From the NCBI GenBank assembly GCA_018136815.1, contig CM030933.1, positions 7,442,676 to 7,506,675 of the forward strand: DNA of 64,000 nucleotides. The letters run 5' to 3'. The notes below the pieces were generated by a model. The model was given only the letters and a program-made list of their open reading frames with translations. It had not been told where the DNA came from and searched no databases. Shown piece by piece: positions 44,604 to 56,071 of this stretch; the first letter of the stretch is position 1; each line of letters begins with the position of its first letter. The translations under genes were made by a program, and so were the position numbers. The DNA is from Isochrysis galbana (lineage: Eukaryota > Haptophyta > Isochrysidales > Isochrysidaceae).

Positions 44604-45471
44604 TCATCGTAAGCACGCAAACTGCTGAAACGTCACGGTGCTAAATTCCGGCAAGTTCATATGTTGACCCATCAATCGCCTTGGAGTGTAAACCTTAATC
44701 TGGCGTATGTGAGTGTCCCTCCCGTTTTGGTGGTTGGCAAGTATAGCCACCTGAATGAAATGGGTGCGCAACAAGCCATCACTTTCAGACGCATCGTTTG
44801 ATTCCTCAGACGTCGGCATGATTGAGTGCCAGCCACTTGGCTCATGGAGTTCTTGCACGTGAATTTCTTGCAGGTCATGAAAAGTTGTGCCGGATCGAAT
44901 AGAGATCTTCGCCGGAGTATATGACTCATCCAACTTATAATCCGTGTAAATTACAATGTTGTGAATCACCATTTTTCGGTGGAATTGGATGTTGATCAGG
45001 TGAGGCTGCGGCCCATCTGACCTGCAAGATGCGAAAAACGTGGAGAGAGCAAGGGACAAGTGAGAGATATCGATGTTGCAGCGACATATCCCCACTCTCC
45101 TAAAGCGCAGCATCGACCTATCCACCTACCATCACCACTACATGCAAAGCACTCGCTCTCTTGCGTAGCGGTTTGAACGGGCTCACTCACTGCCAGTAGG
45201 TGTCAGAGTTGTTATCTCGGAGTTGCTCAACTCCGTTCCCTGGCTTGGCTGTGGAGAGCGACCAGACGGCGAGGTCACCAATCTCGCAGTCGTCTTTCTC
45301 GCATGCAGGGTCTGCCCCCTGCCCTCGTATCATCGGAACGCTACGCGAGTATGCCCTGCGGTATCTCGCGCCCCCCTCTCTCCTCGCCCTCTCTCTCCCC
45401 TCACCCAAGAGGGTGGTCCCCTCACTGCTCACAGCGCGAGGCGGTGTGTGCGTGCTCTCTTTTGCCGCCAA
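44604..45471 (-). CDS. APC10: Anaphase-promoting complex subunit 10 (DOC domain), complete
   Basis: Subunit of the APC/C ubiquitin ligase that, with the co-activator, binds destruction boxes. Two exons (45471-45191 and 45021-44604; intron 169 bases) give 232 residues in phase. Conserved blocks: [70 protein letters not shown] and [20 protein letters not shown]. The protein ends in L-R, which matches the Ile-Arg tail used by APC10 to dock on APC3. The N-terminal 60 residues ahead of the domain are longer than in animals and basic. Confidence 0.95.
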
Positions 45472-47447
45472 CCCCTCTCTGATCTTTGTTTTCCTCTTTT
45501 CATGTTGTGTAGGAGTAATCTATAGTACCATAGTACCTAGATGTCGTTTAATACGGGGCTTTTACTAAGGTTGAAAGAGCGGGCTTGAAATAGTTTTGTG
45601 GAGGACTCTTGCAACTGCTCCACCAAATGTAAAATCGCGCCTTGGTTCCAACAAGTGGTTGAAAAAGAGCGCGCGCAATGTTGGGCCCCTCCCGCGAGAT
45701 GCCCACGCGCCCCTTCACTGTGAAGAGGTGGAGGATGCTCGCCTCGCCCTAGCCCTACAGTAGGGGTGCACCATTAAGAAACCACCCCATTACCCCATTA
45801 AGGACAGTGTACAAGGAAATTGACCGTCCGTGTGCTAAGAAACCTACATAGAGCGAAAGGGCACCGGTCATGAACAAGAAACAAGAAAGTGAATGAGCGG
45901 CAAGAAAGCTCCTATGTACGCGCAACAAGGGAGCGCCAACAGAGCTTCGGCGCGCCGCGCGTGGCTCGTGGCTCAACACTTATTTTTTACATACTGGAGG
46001 GGTGGCAGAGAGGGGGGGCTTGTCGGGGGGACCCCAAGAATCCGCCGATACGTAAGAAACCCAATGGGACATGGGACAAGGTGATGTCACCGATAACCGA
46101 TACGAAACAAGAAATCATTATGACCCGGCGCGGAGCGCCGAAGAAATTGAGCGAAGAAACTCAGCGTGTTATCACACGTACTGCGCAAAGAAACAATGGC
46201 TAGTTTACGTAAATGTGGACCTTAGGGGGTACGCCTAGGGAAAAAGTTGGCATGCGCACGCACGGCGTCTCCGCGGGGGGACCGATGCACATCGCGCCGT
46301 GCACCGACAAGTAATAAATAGTAGTATCTCTTAAAATGTATGCTTATGTTTGTCACACAGGGAAAAGCGCCGACACGGCGCCCCCGGAAGGGGGGGGGGG
46401 AACACGCGCCGCGGGAAAGCAGAAAAAAAAAGTAAAAAGTTGTTACGCTAGTTTGCATTTAATTTTAAAATAACGCTCTATATACAACTGTGGACATTCG
46501 ATAGCTCAATTCGACTGATGTCCCACAATTGACGGAACGACACCTAGACAGACGGGACAGGTTCGGGCGTATTGGGTGCGGGATCGGAAATCGAATTCGG
46601 CGGAACGGAGAACGGCGCGGCGGGCAAAGGTTGAGAAGGGAACTTAACCGAGGACGGAGGGGCACCAATGGAGTTGCCTTCTTCTTCCACAAGCGATGGC
46701 GAAGTTTCGACTCGAGGAGAAGTCGTAGTGCCCGCTTGGCCTTGTAGAAGGTTGAGTATCGCGTTGATTGAAGGTAGACCCCACCTCCCGCTGAAATTCT
46801 TCGTGGCGTTGGGCGGCTTGGAGGGTAGAGGACTCGAGGCGGTCGACAGCGCCGCGGAGAGCCTCGATCTGGACTTGTTGGTCCATGATTTGGGCGGCGC
46901 CGGCGGTGGCGGTCGGAGGTGGAACAAAGGTACGTTTGGGGTAATACGAGTACGTCGACGACGGGGGTGGAACAAACACTTCATATGGCGGGGGCTCGAA
47001 AGGAGGGGTAAGGGCCGTTCTGCTTCTCGACGAGAGGTCCTCCCCCTCCCCCCCGGTGTTTTTTTTCCCGGTGGGTCGCCCGACGTAGGTCGGTCCGCCC
47101 CACTGGGTTTTCCCCCATTGTAACTTGTGGGGAGCTATAATGGGAGCCGGGGGTTTGCGAGGGGGGAGATTTGTAGGGATGCATATGTGTATGTGTCTGT
47201 ATAATCATTCCAACGCGTGCGGGCAAGTGCGATGAGGGGTGTCGTGATAGTAGCGGGCTAGTGGGAGTAGTGGTACTAACGCTCAGTTGTTTTATTATTA
47301 TTATCAATAGTTCAAAGTTCAAAGTCCCTGTTTGACCGCCCTAGGTATAAGCCCGGCAAAGCTTCCAAAAATGTCCCTTCGTACGAAAATCAAGTTGAGT
47401 GCGCTCCATACTACACCGGCTGTTGTCGCTAGATCCATCTCCTCAGA
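45472..47447. other. Intergenic with possible retroelement gag remnant
   Basis: On the minus strand about 47010-46760 a frame reads PPPYEVFVPPPSSTYSYYP, then AAQIMDQQVQIEALRGAVDR: a Pro-rich leader and a coiled coil, as in gag proteins. No further parts of an element are visible, so it stays unassigned. 47327-47341 carries TGTTTGACCGCCC next to TA, the end sequence of the 48.6-kb element. The rest (45540-46480) shows nothing I can name. Confidence 0.35.
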
Positions 47448-48262
47448 TTAGTCGTAATCATCGTCACATTCTTCCAGGGCTCTATCAGCCCCAATCATGG
47501 TTGGGATTGTCGAGATGTCAGTTGCAGCGTCCAATCCCAAAGTGGAAGCACCGGTCAATTCTGTGTGTGCTGCTGATTTGGTTCGCTTGGACTTCCCCTG
47601 CGCGTCGCTGCCACCGCGTTTCCGCGCTGGAATAGTGGCCGCGCCAGCTGCATTGAAGTGGTCGAATGTGCTGCGCAAGAAGGCGAGCTCATCACCCTCG
47701 ATGCACTTGCCGCTGCGAGCACGGGCATTACGGTTTGAGCAAGAAGCTGTGGATAGGCTTGGAAAGGTAGATATGAAAGATCTTGACTCGATGGGGCAAC
47801 GAGGGGATCATGCGTACATGTGAGCCGTTGTTAGGATCTTCGCATTCTCTTCGGCGGCGACGCACACTGCCTTATCGACAAGCTCTCCCAAGAAGAGCTC
47901 CAGGCATTTTGCTGGCAGGGAAGCATGGTAGCTCTTTCATCCAGCACAGCAGATTGGAGAGCAAGGGACCACACGCAGAGAAAGCAGCGGGAATAAAAGC
48001 AAAAGCAATGTTTTGGACTCCTTAATCTCCGGAGCACGACGATGGGCACATAGGGGAGCGGTGGAAGCGGTTGACTCACAGATGATTGGTGGAACGCCCG
48101 TGGCGATCCGACCGACGTCGTCATCCGTCTGCATCAGCTTCTTGATCTTGGCCTGAGGGTAGGACACGGGACAATGGAACAGCAGCAGAGTTGTGAGACG
48201 TCCAGCTTTCGCGCAGAGCTCACCGCTGGGAAGATGGGCTTGTGCTTCTTGGCGGTGGCCAT
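47448..48262 (-). CDS. DRAP1: NC2-alpha / DRAP1 histone-fold transcription repressor, complete
   Basis: NC2-alpha pairs with NC2-beta (Dr1) and clamps TBP on promoters. Four exons: 48262-48224, 48152-48080, 47911-47818 and 47712-47448. The sum is 471 bases, 156 residues. The histone fold is read across the introns: HKPIFPA, AKIKKLMQTDDDVGRIA, then PPIISKCLELFLGELVDKAV, ENAKILTTAHIGKCIEGDE and LAFLRSTFDHF. This follows the DRAP1 pattern 'FPPARIKKIMQxDEExGKxxxxxPVxxSxALELFLxxL'. A basic stretch (PARKRGG, GKSKRTK) after the fold and an acidic end (EECDDDYD) complete it. Introns are 71-168 bases. Confidence 0.92.
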
Positions 48263-48575
48263 GCTGCCAGTGAGTGGCAGGCAACACTCGGCTCGCTGGC
48301 CAGCGGCAGGTTTTTTCTAGAGCCTGACGGAACACAAAATAAACCCTTCACACTTCTTTACTCTACGGGCGTTTTCTATGCGCCCTCACTAATTTCTTCA
48401 ACTCGCTATCCCTATCCCTATTTTCGTAATAAGCGAACTTGGTTTTTCCAAGCTGCAACTTGCAACCTGGTTCTTCGAAGCTCACACGCTCACACGCAGG
48501 AGCTCCTGGCACGAGAGGATAGCCTTGTGTTCGGTTGGTTTGAGATGCCTTGTGGCTTGTAGACGCACAGACGTA

Positions 48576-49377
48576 GGGCGGTCAAACAGTGTTTTTTTAT
48601 TAGGGGTAAAAAAATGACCATCTCAGAATTGAGGAAATTTGAGGATTTTTTTCGGGAGAAAGTTCCCAATACACCCAACTAGCACATATCCGGGGCCCAT
48701 TAGGACCCGGACCCCCCCCTTGGGCCCCCACAACAAAACGTAATCGAAAACAGACAAAAGACGCTAAAATCGCAAAAGCTTGAAAAGCTCAACTTCGAAC
48801 CGATGCCGGGCGCGCTGCGTGCCCGTTTTCGACGATCCATCCGGATGGGGGACCCCAGCAGATACCAAATACGCATAGCCCACCCGGATGGTCACGCCAA
48901 TCGGGCAGGCCGCGCGCCGAACCCTCGTCGAAATCACCCATCCGCCGAGCCCATTGAACGTTGAGCCGTCGCCGAGGGAGGCCCGGAGAGCCCAACTTCG
49001 AACCGATGCCGGGCGCGCTGCGTGCCCGTTTTCGACGATCCATCCGGATGGGGGACCCCACCAGATACCAAATACGCATAGCCCACCCGGATGGTCACGC
49101 CAATCGGGCAGGCCGCGCGCCGAACCCCCAGCCCCACGCCTCTGGTCGAAGCAGCGCGCGCGGCCTCCCCTCCCCCAATTCTCCAGAGAAGAGAACGGGG
49201 GAAGGGGAAGAGGGGAAAGGGGTAGTGTTAGTTAGGAAGGGGGGGGGGTAGATAGGAGTCGTATCAGCAATTTGCCTCGCGCCGTGCACGTAGCCGTAGC
49301 GGCTAGTTTTTGAAGATTTTTTTTCAAAAACGAATCTCTCCGCATGTTGGTAGTGATAAATCATTGTTTGACCGCCC
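48576..49377. mobile_element. Non-autonomous TA-flanked DNA element (Tc1/mariner-like)
   Basis: About 802 bp, bounded by GGGCGGTCAAACAGTG at the left and the inverted form CATTGTTTGACCGCCC at the right, each next to a TA (48574-48575 and 49378-49379). Inside, a block of about 134 bases (48791-48924) is repeated at 48994-49127 (offset 203). No transposase. The terminal sequence also occurs singly at 41202 and 47328. Confidence 0.75.
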
Positions 49378-49379
49378 TA

Positions 49380-50155
49380 TCAGATGCCATATCTGCAAAG
49401 TTTTTGTGCATAGCACTAAGCACGTGCAAGTGTAATTAGTGGCTGCATAAGCATAAGCTATGAATGGACCGTGAATCATGAATGGACAATGAATGGCCCC
49501 TCCTTGAGTGAGGGAATTGGCCGCGTACGCGTACGGAGCATTATTAATTAACCCAACCCGCGCATCTGAGTTTTGGCCGCACTCTGCACTACCAGCACCT
49601 AAGTCATGAAACGTCTTACGTCCAGGTCCAAGACCACATGATGACAGATGACACACACTGGACACTGGACAGTAGTGGGATAACTGCCGCTCGACTGTGG
49701 GGGAGGGGAGGGGGGGGGGGGGGATTGGCGAGCGGGGGACGGAGGAGAGAGACTCGCGGGCGTACTTTAGAGTGTGCCCGAAGATGACTAAAGTCTAAAG
49801 TCCCTCCCACTCCCCTAGTCTTGCTTTCCTCGTACCTCTACTCTTAATTCTATTGTATCCGTTTATCACGGGGAACTCTCGTCTCCCGAGTCCTCGCACA
49901 GCAGGTGTTGTCCGTCTCTCACGGGCTCATTCCCACCGCCCGCAATCGCCCTTCCCGTACTTGGCCCAGCGCGGATCGACTCCAAACAGCACCAGGTCCT
50001 CACAGGTTTGCAAGGCAAGCATCGCACAAGTTCGCCCTCCCCTTGAAGCCCCCCTCCCCCCCGTCTGCGATTGTTGGTCTCCACGAAGCAGAACCTTCTT
50101 TACTCTCCACGACGCTATAGGTCATATTCAGCTCCTCATCGGCGGACCTAAAATC
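49380..50155. other. Intergenic
   Basis: Short 'tgaatgg' repeats near 49458-49495 and a G run at 49710-49722. A splice-like 'ctatag/gtcat' at 50118-50122 may belong to the leader of the next gene. Confidence 0.4.
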
Positions 50156-50506
50156 ATGCAGGGACACGATCAGATAAAACTTCAACACAACCGTAAAGGA
50201 ACCTTTGTCTGCGATGGCCAGGTTTGCGTGATGGGCAAGTACAAGCCAACGAATGCTGGAACAGCGCATCAACGGCTGGCAAAAGCTGCTGGAATGAGCA
50301 AGCCACTCGTAGGGGGCTCGGTAAAGGCGGATGGCACCATTGCACTTCGTTCCGAGTCGATTAATGCATACGACTCGAAAGGCAGACATGTCGAGTCGAG
50401 GCGGGACGCCTCCGGCACAGTGCTTGGCGAGTGGGCACGTATGAAGATTGCCCTTGGGGACATTGAAACAACCAAAACCTACAAGGAAAAGATGGCAGGC
50501 CCCTAA
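50156..50506 (+). CDS. Hypothetical protein
   Basis: 116 residues from the ATG at 50156; the same frame is open back to 49853 with Ser/Pro/Arg-rich sequence that could be an extended N-terminus or leader. The body reads KLQHNRKGTFVCDGQVCVMG, then GTAHQRLAKAAGMSKPLVGG and SRRDASGTVLGEWARMKIAL. Composition is balanced and unlike the low-complexity frames around it, which supports real coding. I do not recognise the family. Two cysteines (FVCDGQVCV) are the only notable residues. No intron is evident. Confidence 0.5.
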   Translation: MQGHDQIKLQHNRKGTFVCDGQVCVMGKYKPTNAGTAHQRLAKAAGMSKPLVGGSVKADGTIALRSESINAYDSKGRHVESRRDASGTVLGEWARMKIALGDIETTKTYKEKMAGP

Positions 50507-51119
50507 CAAGTTCTATCACACGACCATTTTGCATCGCCCGTTTTGCCATCATTCAGCCAACCCCCGATGCACGTGGCCAACATTCTACGTTGTAAAGTAA
50601 GAGCTTCTCGGACCTGGGCTCCGCAAGCAAGAAGGTAGCATCTCCGACTCGTTGACTTTGCCAAATACCTGCTCTTATGCAACTAGATGTTGCGTGTTTG
50701 GATACGTGCATCAGGACGGCATGATAGACATATGCATCAACGCTATACTCATACCGGATGCAGCCATGCTCTGCATTGTTCCCGCTTGAACAACAATTGC
50801 ACTGCTCACGGACTGATATGAATTTGCCTATGCCGCGTGCGTTCCACAAGACTATAAAGTAATTCAGACACCAGACTCTGAGTTGTCATGTATTTGATAA
50901 GAAGTAAATATTGGGCAGCACGTCGATTCCTGACTCGGACAAGAGAGAGCGATGAGTGTTCCAACAATCCTTGTATCATCCCCGCCCCAACCTAGATCAT
51001 AGATCACAATGCCTCGCCGTTGGCCCGTTGTCATGATGAGAATGAGTAAGCCTTTATAGCTCGGGCACACCGCAGAGGGGGGAGTGTGGGCACCACTTAG
51101 AATCAGTAGGTTGAGGCCA
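50507..51119. other. Intergenic, no gene seen
   Basis: AT-richer than its surroundings; no repeat or conserved frame noticed. Confidence 0.45.
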
Positions 51120-51500
51120 AACTGAGCTCCCTGTGCGCCTTCCTAATGGAAACCAGCCAAATCAGCCGGGGGTCGCCCGGCAAGGCATTTGCTCGAAAAA
51201 GATACCACAGCAACGACACGGACGCATTCCAATGGCAAAGACACGGGCCAAGCCCAGACCTATTCGCGGGCAAAGCCGCGTCGGACCACCTACCGGTACT
51301 CGCAACATTCGAAACACCGGGATACAAGCCCGGTCGCCGGTTCGACGCACCGATAGACCTGAGCATCCATCATCCACGAAATTGGGGCACTAAACACCGT
51401 AGAACTACTCCTACGAAGCGCCGCACGCAAGATGCAAGATGGGCGACGGGGAAGACCCGGAATCCGTGTGGGAAGACACGAAGGGACATACAGCCATCTT
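51120..51500 (+). mobile_element. LINE endonuclease fragment
   Basis: The plus frame reads AKLSSLCAFLMETSQI ... GPSPDLFAGKAASDHLPVLA, then TFETPG. The SDHLPV motif is the C-terminal active-site signature of the AP-type endonuclease of LINE ORF2. Only this domain end is present, so it is a different part of a LINE than the C-terminal pieces elsewhere in the window. Confidence 0.65.
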
Positions 51501-51539
51501 CCTAAGGGAAGAAACGGCAGATAGAGCGCAACCCTCGAT

Positions 51540-52690
51540 CCAGTCCGCCTTGGAACTGAAAGCCGTGCGACCACCGCAGCCGAGCGCGCTGCCGCCGCCA
51601 CCGCTGCCGCCCCTTTCCCCATTCGGTCCGCCGCCGCCTCGCAACCAGTGTTTGGCACCATCCCCCCCCAGCGGCAGCAAATCCACCGCCCTTCCTCCCT
51701 TTTCACCTGCGCCGCCGCTCCCCTCTCGCCACCGCTCGCTGCGCACGATCATCGCCTGAACTTGCTGCAGTCCGTGCCCACGATCAAGCCGCCTCTGCCG
51801 CACCTCTATCCATTCATTCCGCCGCCACTTCGCCACCTGTGTTCGCCGGCAGCGCGCAATGTCGCTCCTCACCACCCACCGCCCTCCCTTCCTTCCCACC
51901 TTTGCCGCGGCCCCACTCTCGCCGCCGCTCGCCGCGTACGGCCACAGCCGGGGACCCCCTGCCCCCACCGCAACCCATCCCGCTGAGGTCGCCGCCACCG
52001 CCCCTGCCAACCCCTCCTCGAGACTGTGTTCGGCGATGCCACGCCTTGTCGCCCCGTACAATCACCACCCTCCCTCCCTTTTCGCCTCCGCTGTGCTCTT
52101 ACCGCCGCTCGGCGCAGCAGCAGGAGCACGACCACCGCCTGCGATCATCACTACGACACCCTCTTCGTCGAGCGCGCCGCCGCCGCAGCCGCCGTACCTC
52201 TTCTGAACTTGGCTACCGCCGCCACCGCACCAACTTTGGCGCCGCAGCGCGTTGCCCCTCGCCATCCAAGCCCCCCCTTCCTTCCCACCTGTGCCTCCGC
52301 TGTGCTCTTCGCCACCGCTGGCCGCGCATGGCCGCTGCCTGCGATCGCTGTGGTGGGCGCGCCTCGCCCGACAGCAGAGCGGCACTCTCACGGCCAGTGG
52401 CGCGGCGGCGCTGCACCGGCACGCTCCAAGCACAGATGCTCGGTGGCGGGCGGAGATGCGGCGCGGCTCGGCCATCGAAGCATGTCGGGCGCACCGTGCT
52501 GTGGAGTGAGCGCGCGGCGAAAGCGGCTGGTGTGGTGTGGGTGTCCGTGGCGGCGAGGCGAAGCGGTCTGGTCGGGCAGCGAAGCGCTCCGGGGGCGTCA
52601 GCGTCGTTCGTGGGAGAGGTGCGGTCGGCGCTGTTTAAGGTGATTGTAGAAAGAGACGTATCGGGCGGGCGGCGGGGGGGGTCGGTCCGG
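51540..52690. repeat. Degenerate tandem repeat, period about 180-210 bp
   Basis: The phrase 'cctccctt..cacct..gccgc' followed by 'ccgctcgc.gcgcacg..c' recurs at about 51685, 51880, 52065 and 52270. Long Ala/Pro/Arg frames on plus and Gly/Arg/Glu frames on minus come from this composition and are not called as genes. Confidence 0.6.
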
Positions 52691-52931
52691 AGTGGTGTGA
52701 TTTTGAGATGAGGAGCGCATGCTGGCTGCTGGCTGCTGGGTCGTCTCTCTCAAAATAAAAACGTACCAGCCTGCGCGGGAGAGTGCGAGCCCGCGCGCGG
52801 TTCCCCGCTCTCGCTCTCTCCCGCGCTCTCGGCTCCCTGACTCCTCTTCTTGTAGGGCTCCTCGGCTCTCTCGGTCTCCCGCCCTCGCAATCGGCGGTTA
52901 GTGGTCCCTCACCCAGCTGTGCTGCTGTCCG

Positions 52932-55900
52932 ATGCGTATGCTGCTAGTCGATACTGGCGTTGCTCTCCCAGCTCACCCGCTTAGGGTGGAGAGTCCAGAA
53001 TCAGAGCCGGATCTCACTGGTGGTGCTGCTGCGCCGTTGCTTGCCTCTGACAGCGCCCACCCCGCACTGACTGCGGAGACGGAGATGGATGTCCAGGTCC
53101 AGGAGGTTGAGGACGACGAGCTCTGCCATGTCTGCGGGGGGGGTGACGATGAGCCGAACAACGAGATTCTACTCTGCGACGGAGAGGAATGCAAACGCGC
53201 CTACCACATGCAGTGCTTGGACAGGTGTGTGGCCGTTTTGCAACGCTCGGTTCAACATGGGCACTCCATGGAAAGGCTCACCGCTCCCTTGCCTGGTTTG
53301 TGATCCAGGCCATTGGCTTCCGTGCCAGCTGGCAAATGGTTTTGTCCCGCATGCGATCCTTGGGGTAAGGCTGCCCAGCCAGCAGTTGCTCAGTGGACTC
53401 CAGCCGATGAGCATAGGATGGAGTTCAAGGAGGGCATGAACTTGCTTGCGCTCGATAAGCATGGGCTTTGGGCAAAGGCCGTGGTCCTCGAGATAGAGAT
53501 CACGCCTCAAGACGATAATGACGGCGATGGCTCCCTAGCGATGAAGATGAGCTCAAGAGTGAAGGTGCATTTCAAGGGTTTCTCCTGCAAGTGCGATGAG
53601 TACATCAATGTTGGAAAAGGCAGACTCAGGCCAGTCGAGGTTGGAATGCCTGAGGAAGATGAGGAACTTTACATCATCGATCAAGTTCACGAGGTAAGCA
53701 AACCGCTCAGTTCCGGCTCGTATGGCTCTCACCGGGACAAATACATCGTTCCTTGACATTATAGATGCACACACAACAACATTCATGGGAGCTAGACACC
53801 TCTCACTGCTCTACGCAATAATAGGTACGCCGGTCGAAAGGGCGTAATGAATATTTGACATCATGGGTTGGGTATGAAGAACTGACATGGGAGCCTGCGC
53901 GCAACTTCTGCGGGTCGGAGGCTAAGAAAAAGCTCAGGGAATTCACTCAAAGACAAAACGGCCAGTCTAGCGCCTCTCCGCGGAACTCTCCCGGGGTCTA
54001 TGGGCCTCGAGGCGAAGTTGAACTTATGGCCTGCAACACAAACAGCGCGACCTCATCTAATGAGAGCAGGACTACTGAGCCGGCAACGCAAAATCCTGTC
54101 GACGAGGGCCTCAATGGTGACGGCCACGAGCAAGGCGACGACGGCGCAAGCAATACACGGAAAGCACCGCCCTTGGAGTATCCAAATCCTGTGATGTTGC
54201 CAAAAGTACAGCCGTTGCCCCCATCGGGGACATGGGTGTTCTTGAAGAGCAACCATCCGGTTGCAGACCGTGCGCTTGATTATGTCCCCCTGACCGGTGT
54301 TGATGGTGGCATGGGCGAAGGTGGGGATGTGACTGATGATGAAGTGAGTTCGGATGATGGTCGATCTGTCGACAATGTGGAGCCGAGGAGTAAGGGCATG
54401 GTACCTTTGCGCCTGGACTCCGACGCTTCAGACGCAGACAGCACAAGTGAAGATCCCCTAGACATCGAACACCGTTCAATAATCTCTGAGTGGCCAACAT
54501 CAGAGGCATCGGCAGACGGGCCGGCGCCCCTTGACGAGGGAGCGCCTGGAAATCCACCAACTTTACAGTCATTGTTTTGTCGTCGTTGCTTCACGTACGA
54601 TTGCAGTCAGCACGGAGTCAACCAACCGCTTCCAGCTTGGAGGTTCCGCGACACAATCCCTGAAAGTGGCCGAGGGCAGGATTCAGAGGGCAACCGCAGC
54701 ATAACGTGTTCATGCAGCCTCTCGAGGCGTTTTCCTATGCCGTCTGGCGATCCGAGGCGCATGGCCGAGAGTCTAGTGCCCTTCCCCGAGGTGAGACGGA
54801 CAGGGAACATGAAGCGAGCTCTCACTGCACTTGACTTGCGGATCAGGAAAAAGCGTCAAATCGCCAAGGGGGCTTTCCGCATCTTTCCCACTGCAGCATG
54901 TTCACACAGTGGTCCATGTGATTCCTCAAATCCAGCATGCACTTGCATACACTCCGCCAACTTTTGCGAGGTCTTCTGCAGTTGTGGTCCACTTTGTCGC
55001 AATCGTTGGACCGGGTGCAAGTGCCGCAAGGAGTGCCGGACGGCTGTGTGTCCCTGCTGGGTCGCAAATCGCGAGTGTGATCCTGACATCTGCGTTTGTA
55101 CAGCAAGCGACGCAAGGGCATGTGGTTGCGAGGAGTGCATGCCAGTGGCTGAGGCTTCGGAGAAAATAAACACCACTGCCGCCTTGGAGAGCATTGAGAA
55201 TCCTAGACAGGGGGACAGTCTGGCGTGCTTGCCCTGCGACCCTCCTGCTCCTATTGACGAGGGGCGCAAGGAAGACGATTATGATCACTTCCGCCCAGAA
55301 CGCACATCTGTCCGCATAATTGAGAGTGCGCCAGATGGAGAAGACGCACACCTTAGTAGCGACGAGACGTCCGAGAATCCGTGTCGCATGACCTGCCGTA
55401 ACATGGACGTGACGCTTCAACGGAACGAGCAGTTGCTTCTCGGTCCCAGCGGTATCTCGGGCTGGGGAATTTTCTCTCAACGTGCTATCAAAGCGCGCGA
55501 ATTGGTATCTGAGTACGTCGGGGAGCTCATCTCACAGGAAGAAGCGGAACACCGAGGACGTGTGTATGACGCTCGTGCATGCAGCTATCTTTTTAATCTG
55601 AATCAAACACAGGTGACTTGTCCTTGGCTTAGCGCTCTGTTGACACTGTTTGCTGCATGGTTGTTGCTGGTGTCACCATTCAAAAATTGGCTTGGGGCCC
55701 GCGAGCGCCATCCTCCATTCCCAGCCTCCATTTGTCTGCAACGAGCACGTCGAGGAATGATTAAGATGGGAAATGCGCGCCCTCTTTAGGTGATCGATGC
55801 ACATTCCAAGGGGAACTTATCCCGATTTGCCAACCACTCGGGCCAAGCCAATTGCGATTCTCGTGTCGTCACAATACGCGGTGACCAACACATAGCTTTG

Positions 55901-56071
55901 TACGCGAAGAGAAGTATCCGCTGTGGTGAGGAGATATTGTTCAACTATCGCTATAGCGACAAGCAGTGTCAAAAACACGGTTTCGCAACGGCTCAGACTA
56001 CCGCCCCAAGAGCCGCGCCTTCTGCGCGCAGCCGCCATCGCGATGGGCGACGCCAGCGAGAGGGCAAGTAG
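52932..56071 (+). CDS. E(z)-like SET histone methyltransferase with PHD, Tudor/chromo-barrel-like and chromodomain modules
   Basis: Four exons: 52932-53224, 53309-53693, 53825-55612 and 55790-56071. The sum is 2748 bases in phase, 915 residues. Domains: PHD finger (65-115: CHVCGGG, EILLCDGEECKRAYHMQCL, GKWFCPACDP); Tudor-knot/chromo-barrel-like region (about 135-215: RVKVHFKGFSCKCDEYIN); chromodomain (227-275: RNEYLTSWVGYEELTWEPA); acidic disordered linker; CXC pre-SET (about 584-670: CTCIHSANFCEVFCSCGPLC, CPCWVANRECDPDICVC); SET (766-890: SGWGIFSQRAIKARELVSEY, SYLFNLNQTQ, RFANHSGQANC, EEILFNYRYS). CXC and SET follow EZH2 closely, and the NHS and catalytic tyrosine positions are kept, so H3K27 methylation is the likely activity. 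EZH's SANT and EED-binding parts are not seen. The start is the first ATG in frame upstream of the PHD finger. Confidence 0.9.

Noticed and set aside
45889-46203. Possible helix-turn-helix of a Tc1-like transposase (RRGAPKKLSEETQRVI)
   Set aside because: Only one short motif, no following transposase domain and no terminal repeats around it.
51411-52061. Long minus-strand Gly/Arg/Trp-rich frame as a gene
   Set aside because: The sequence is a degenerate tandem repeat, and frames on both strands are open because of GC composition.
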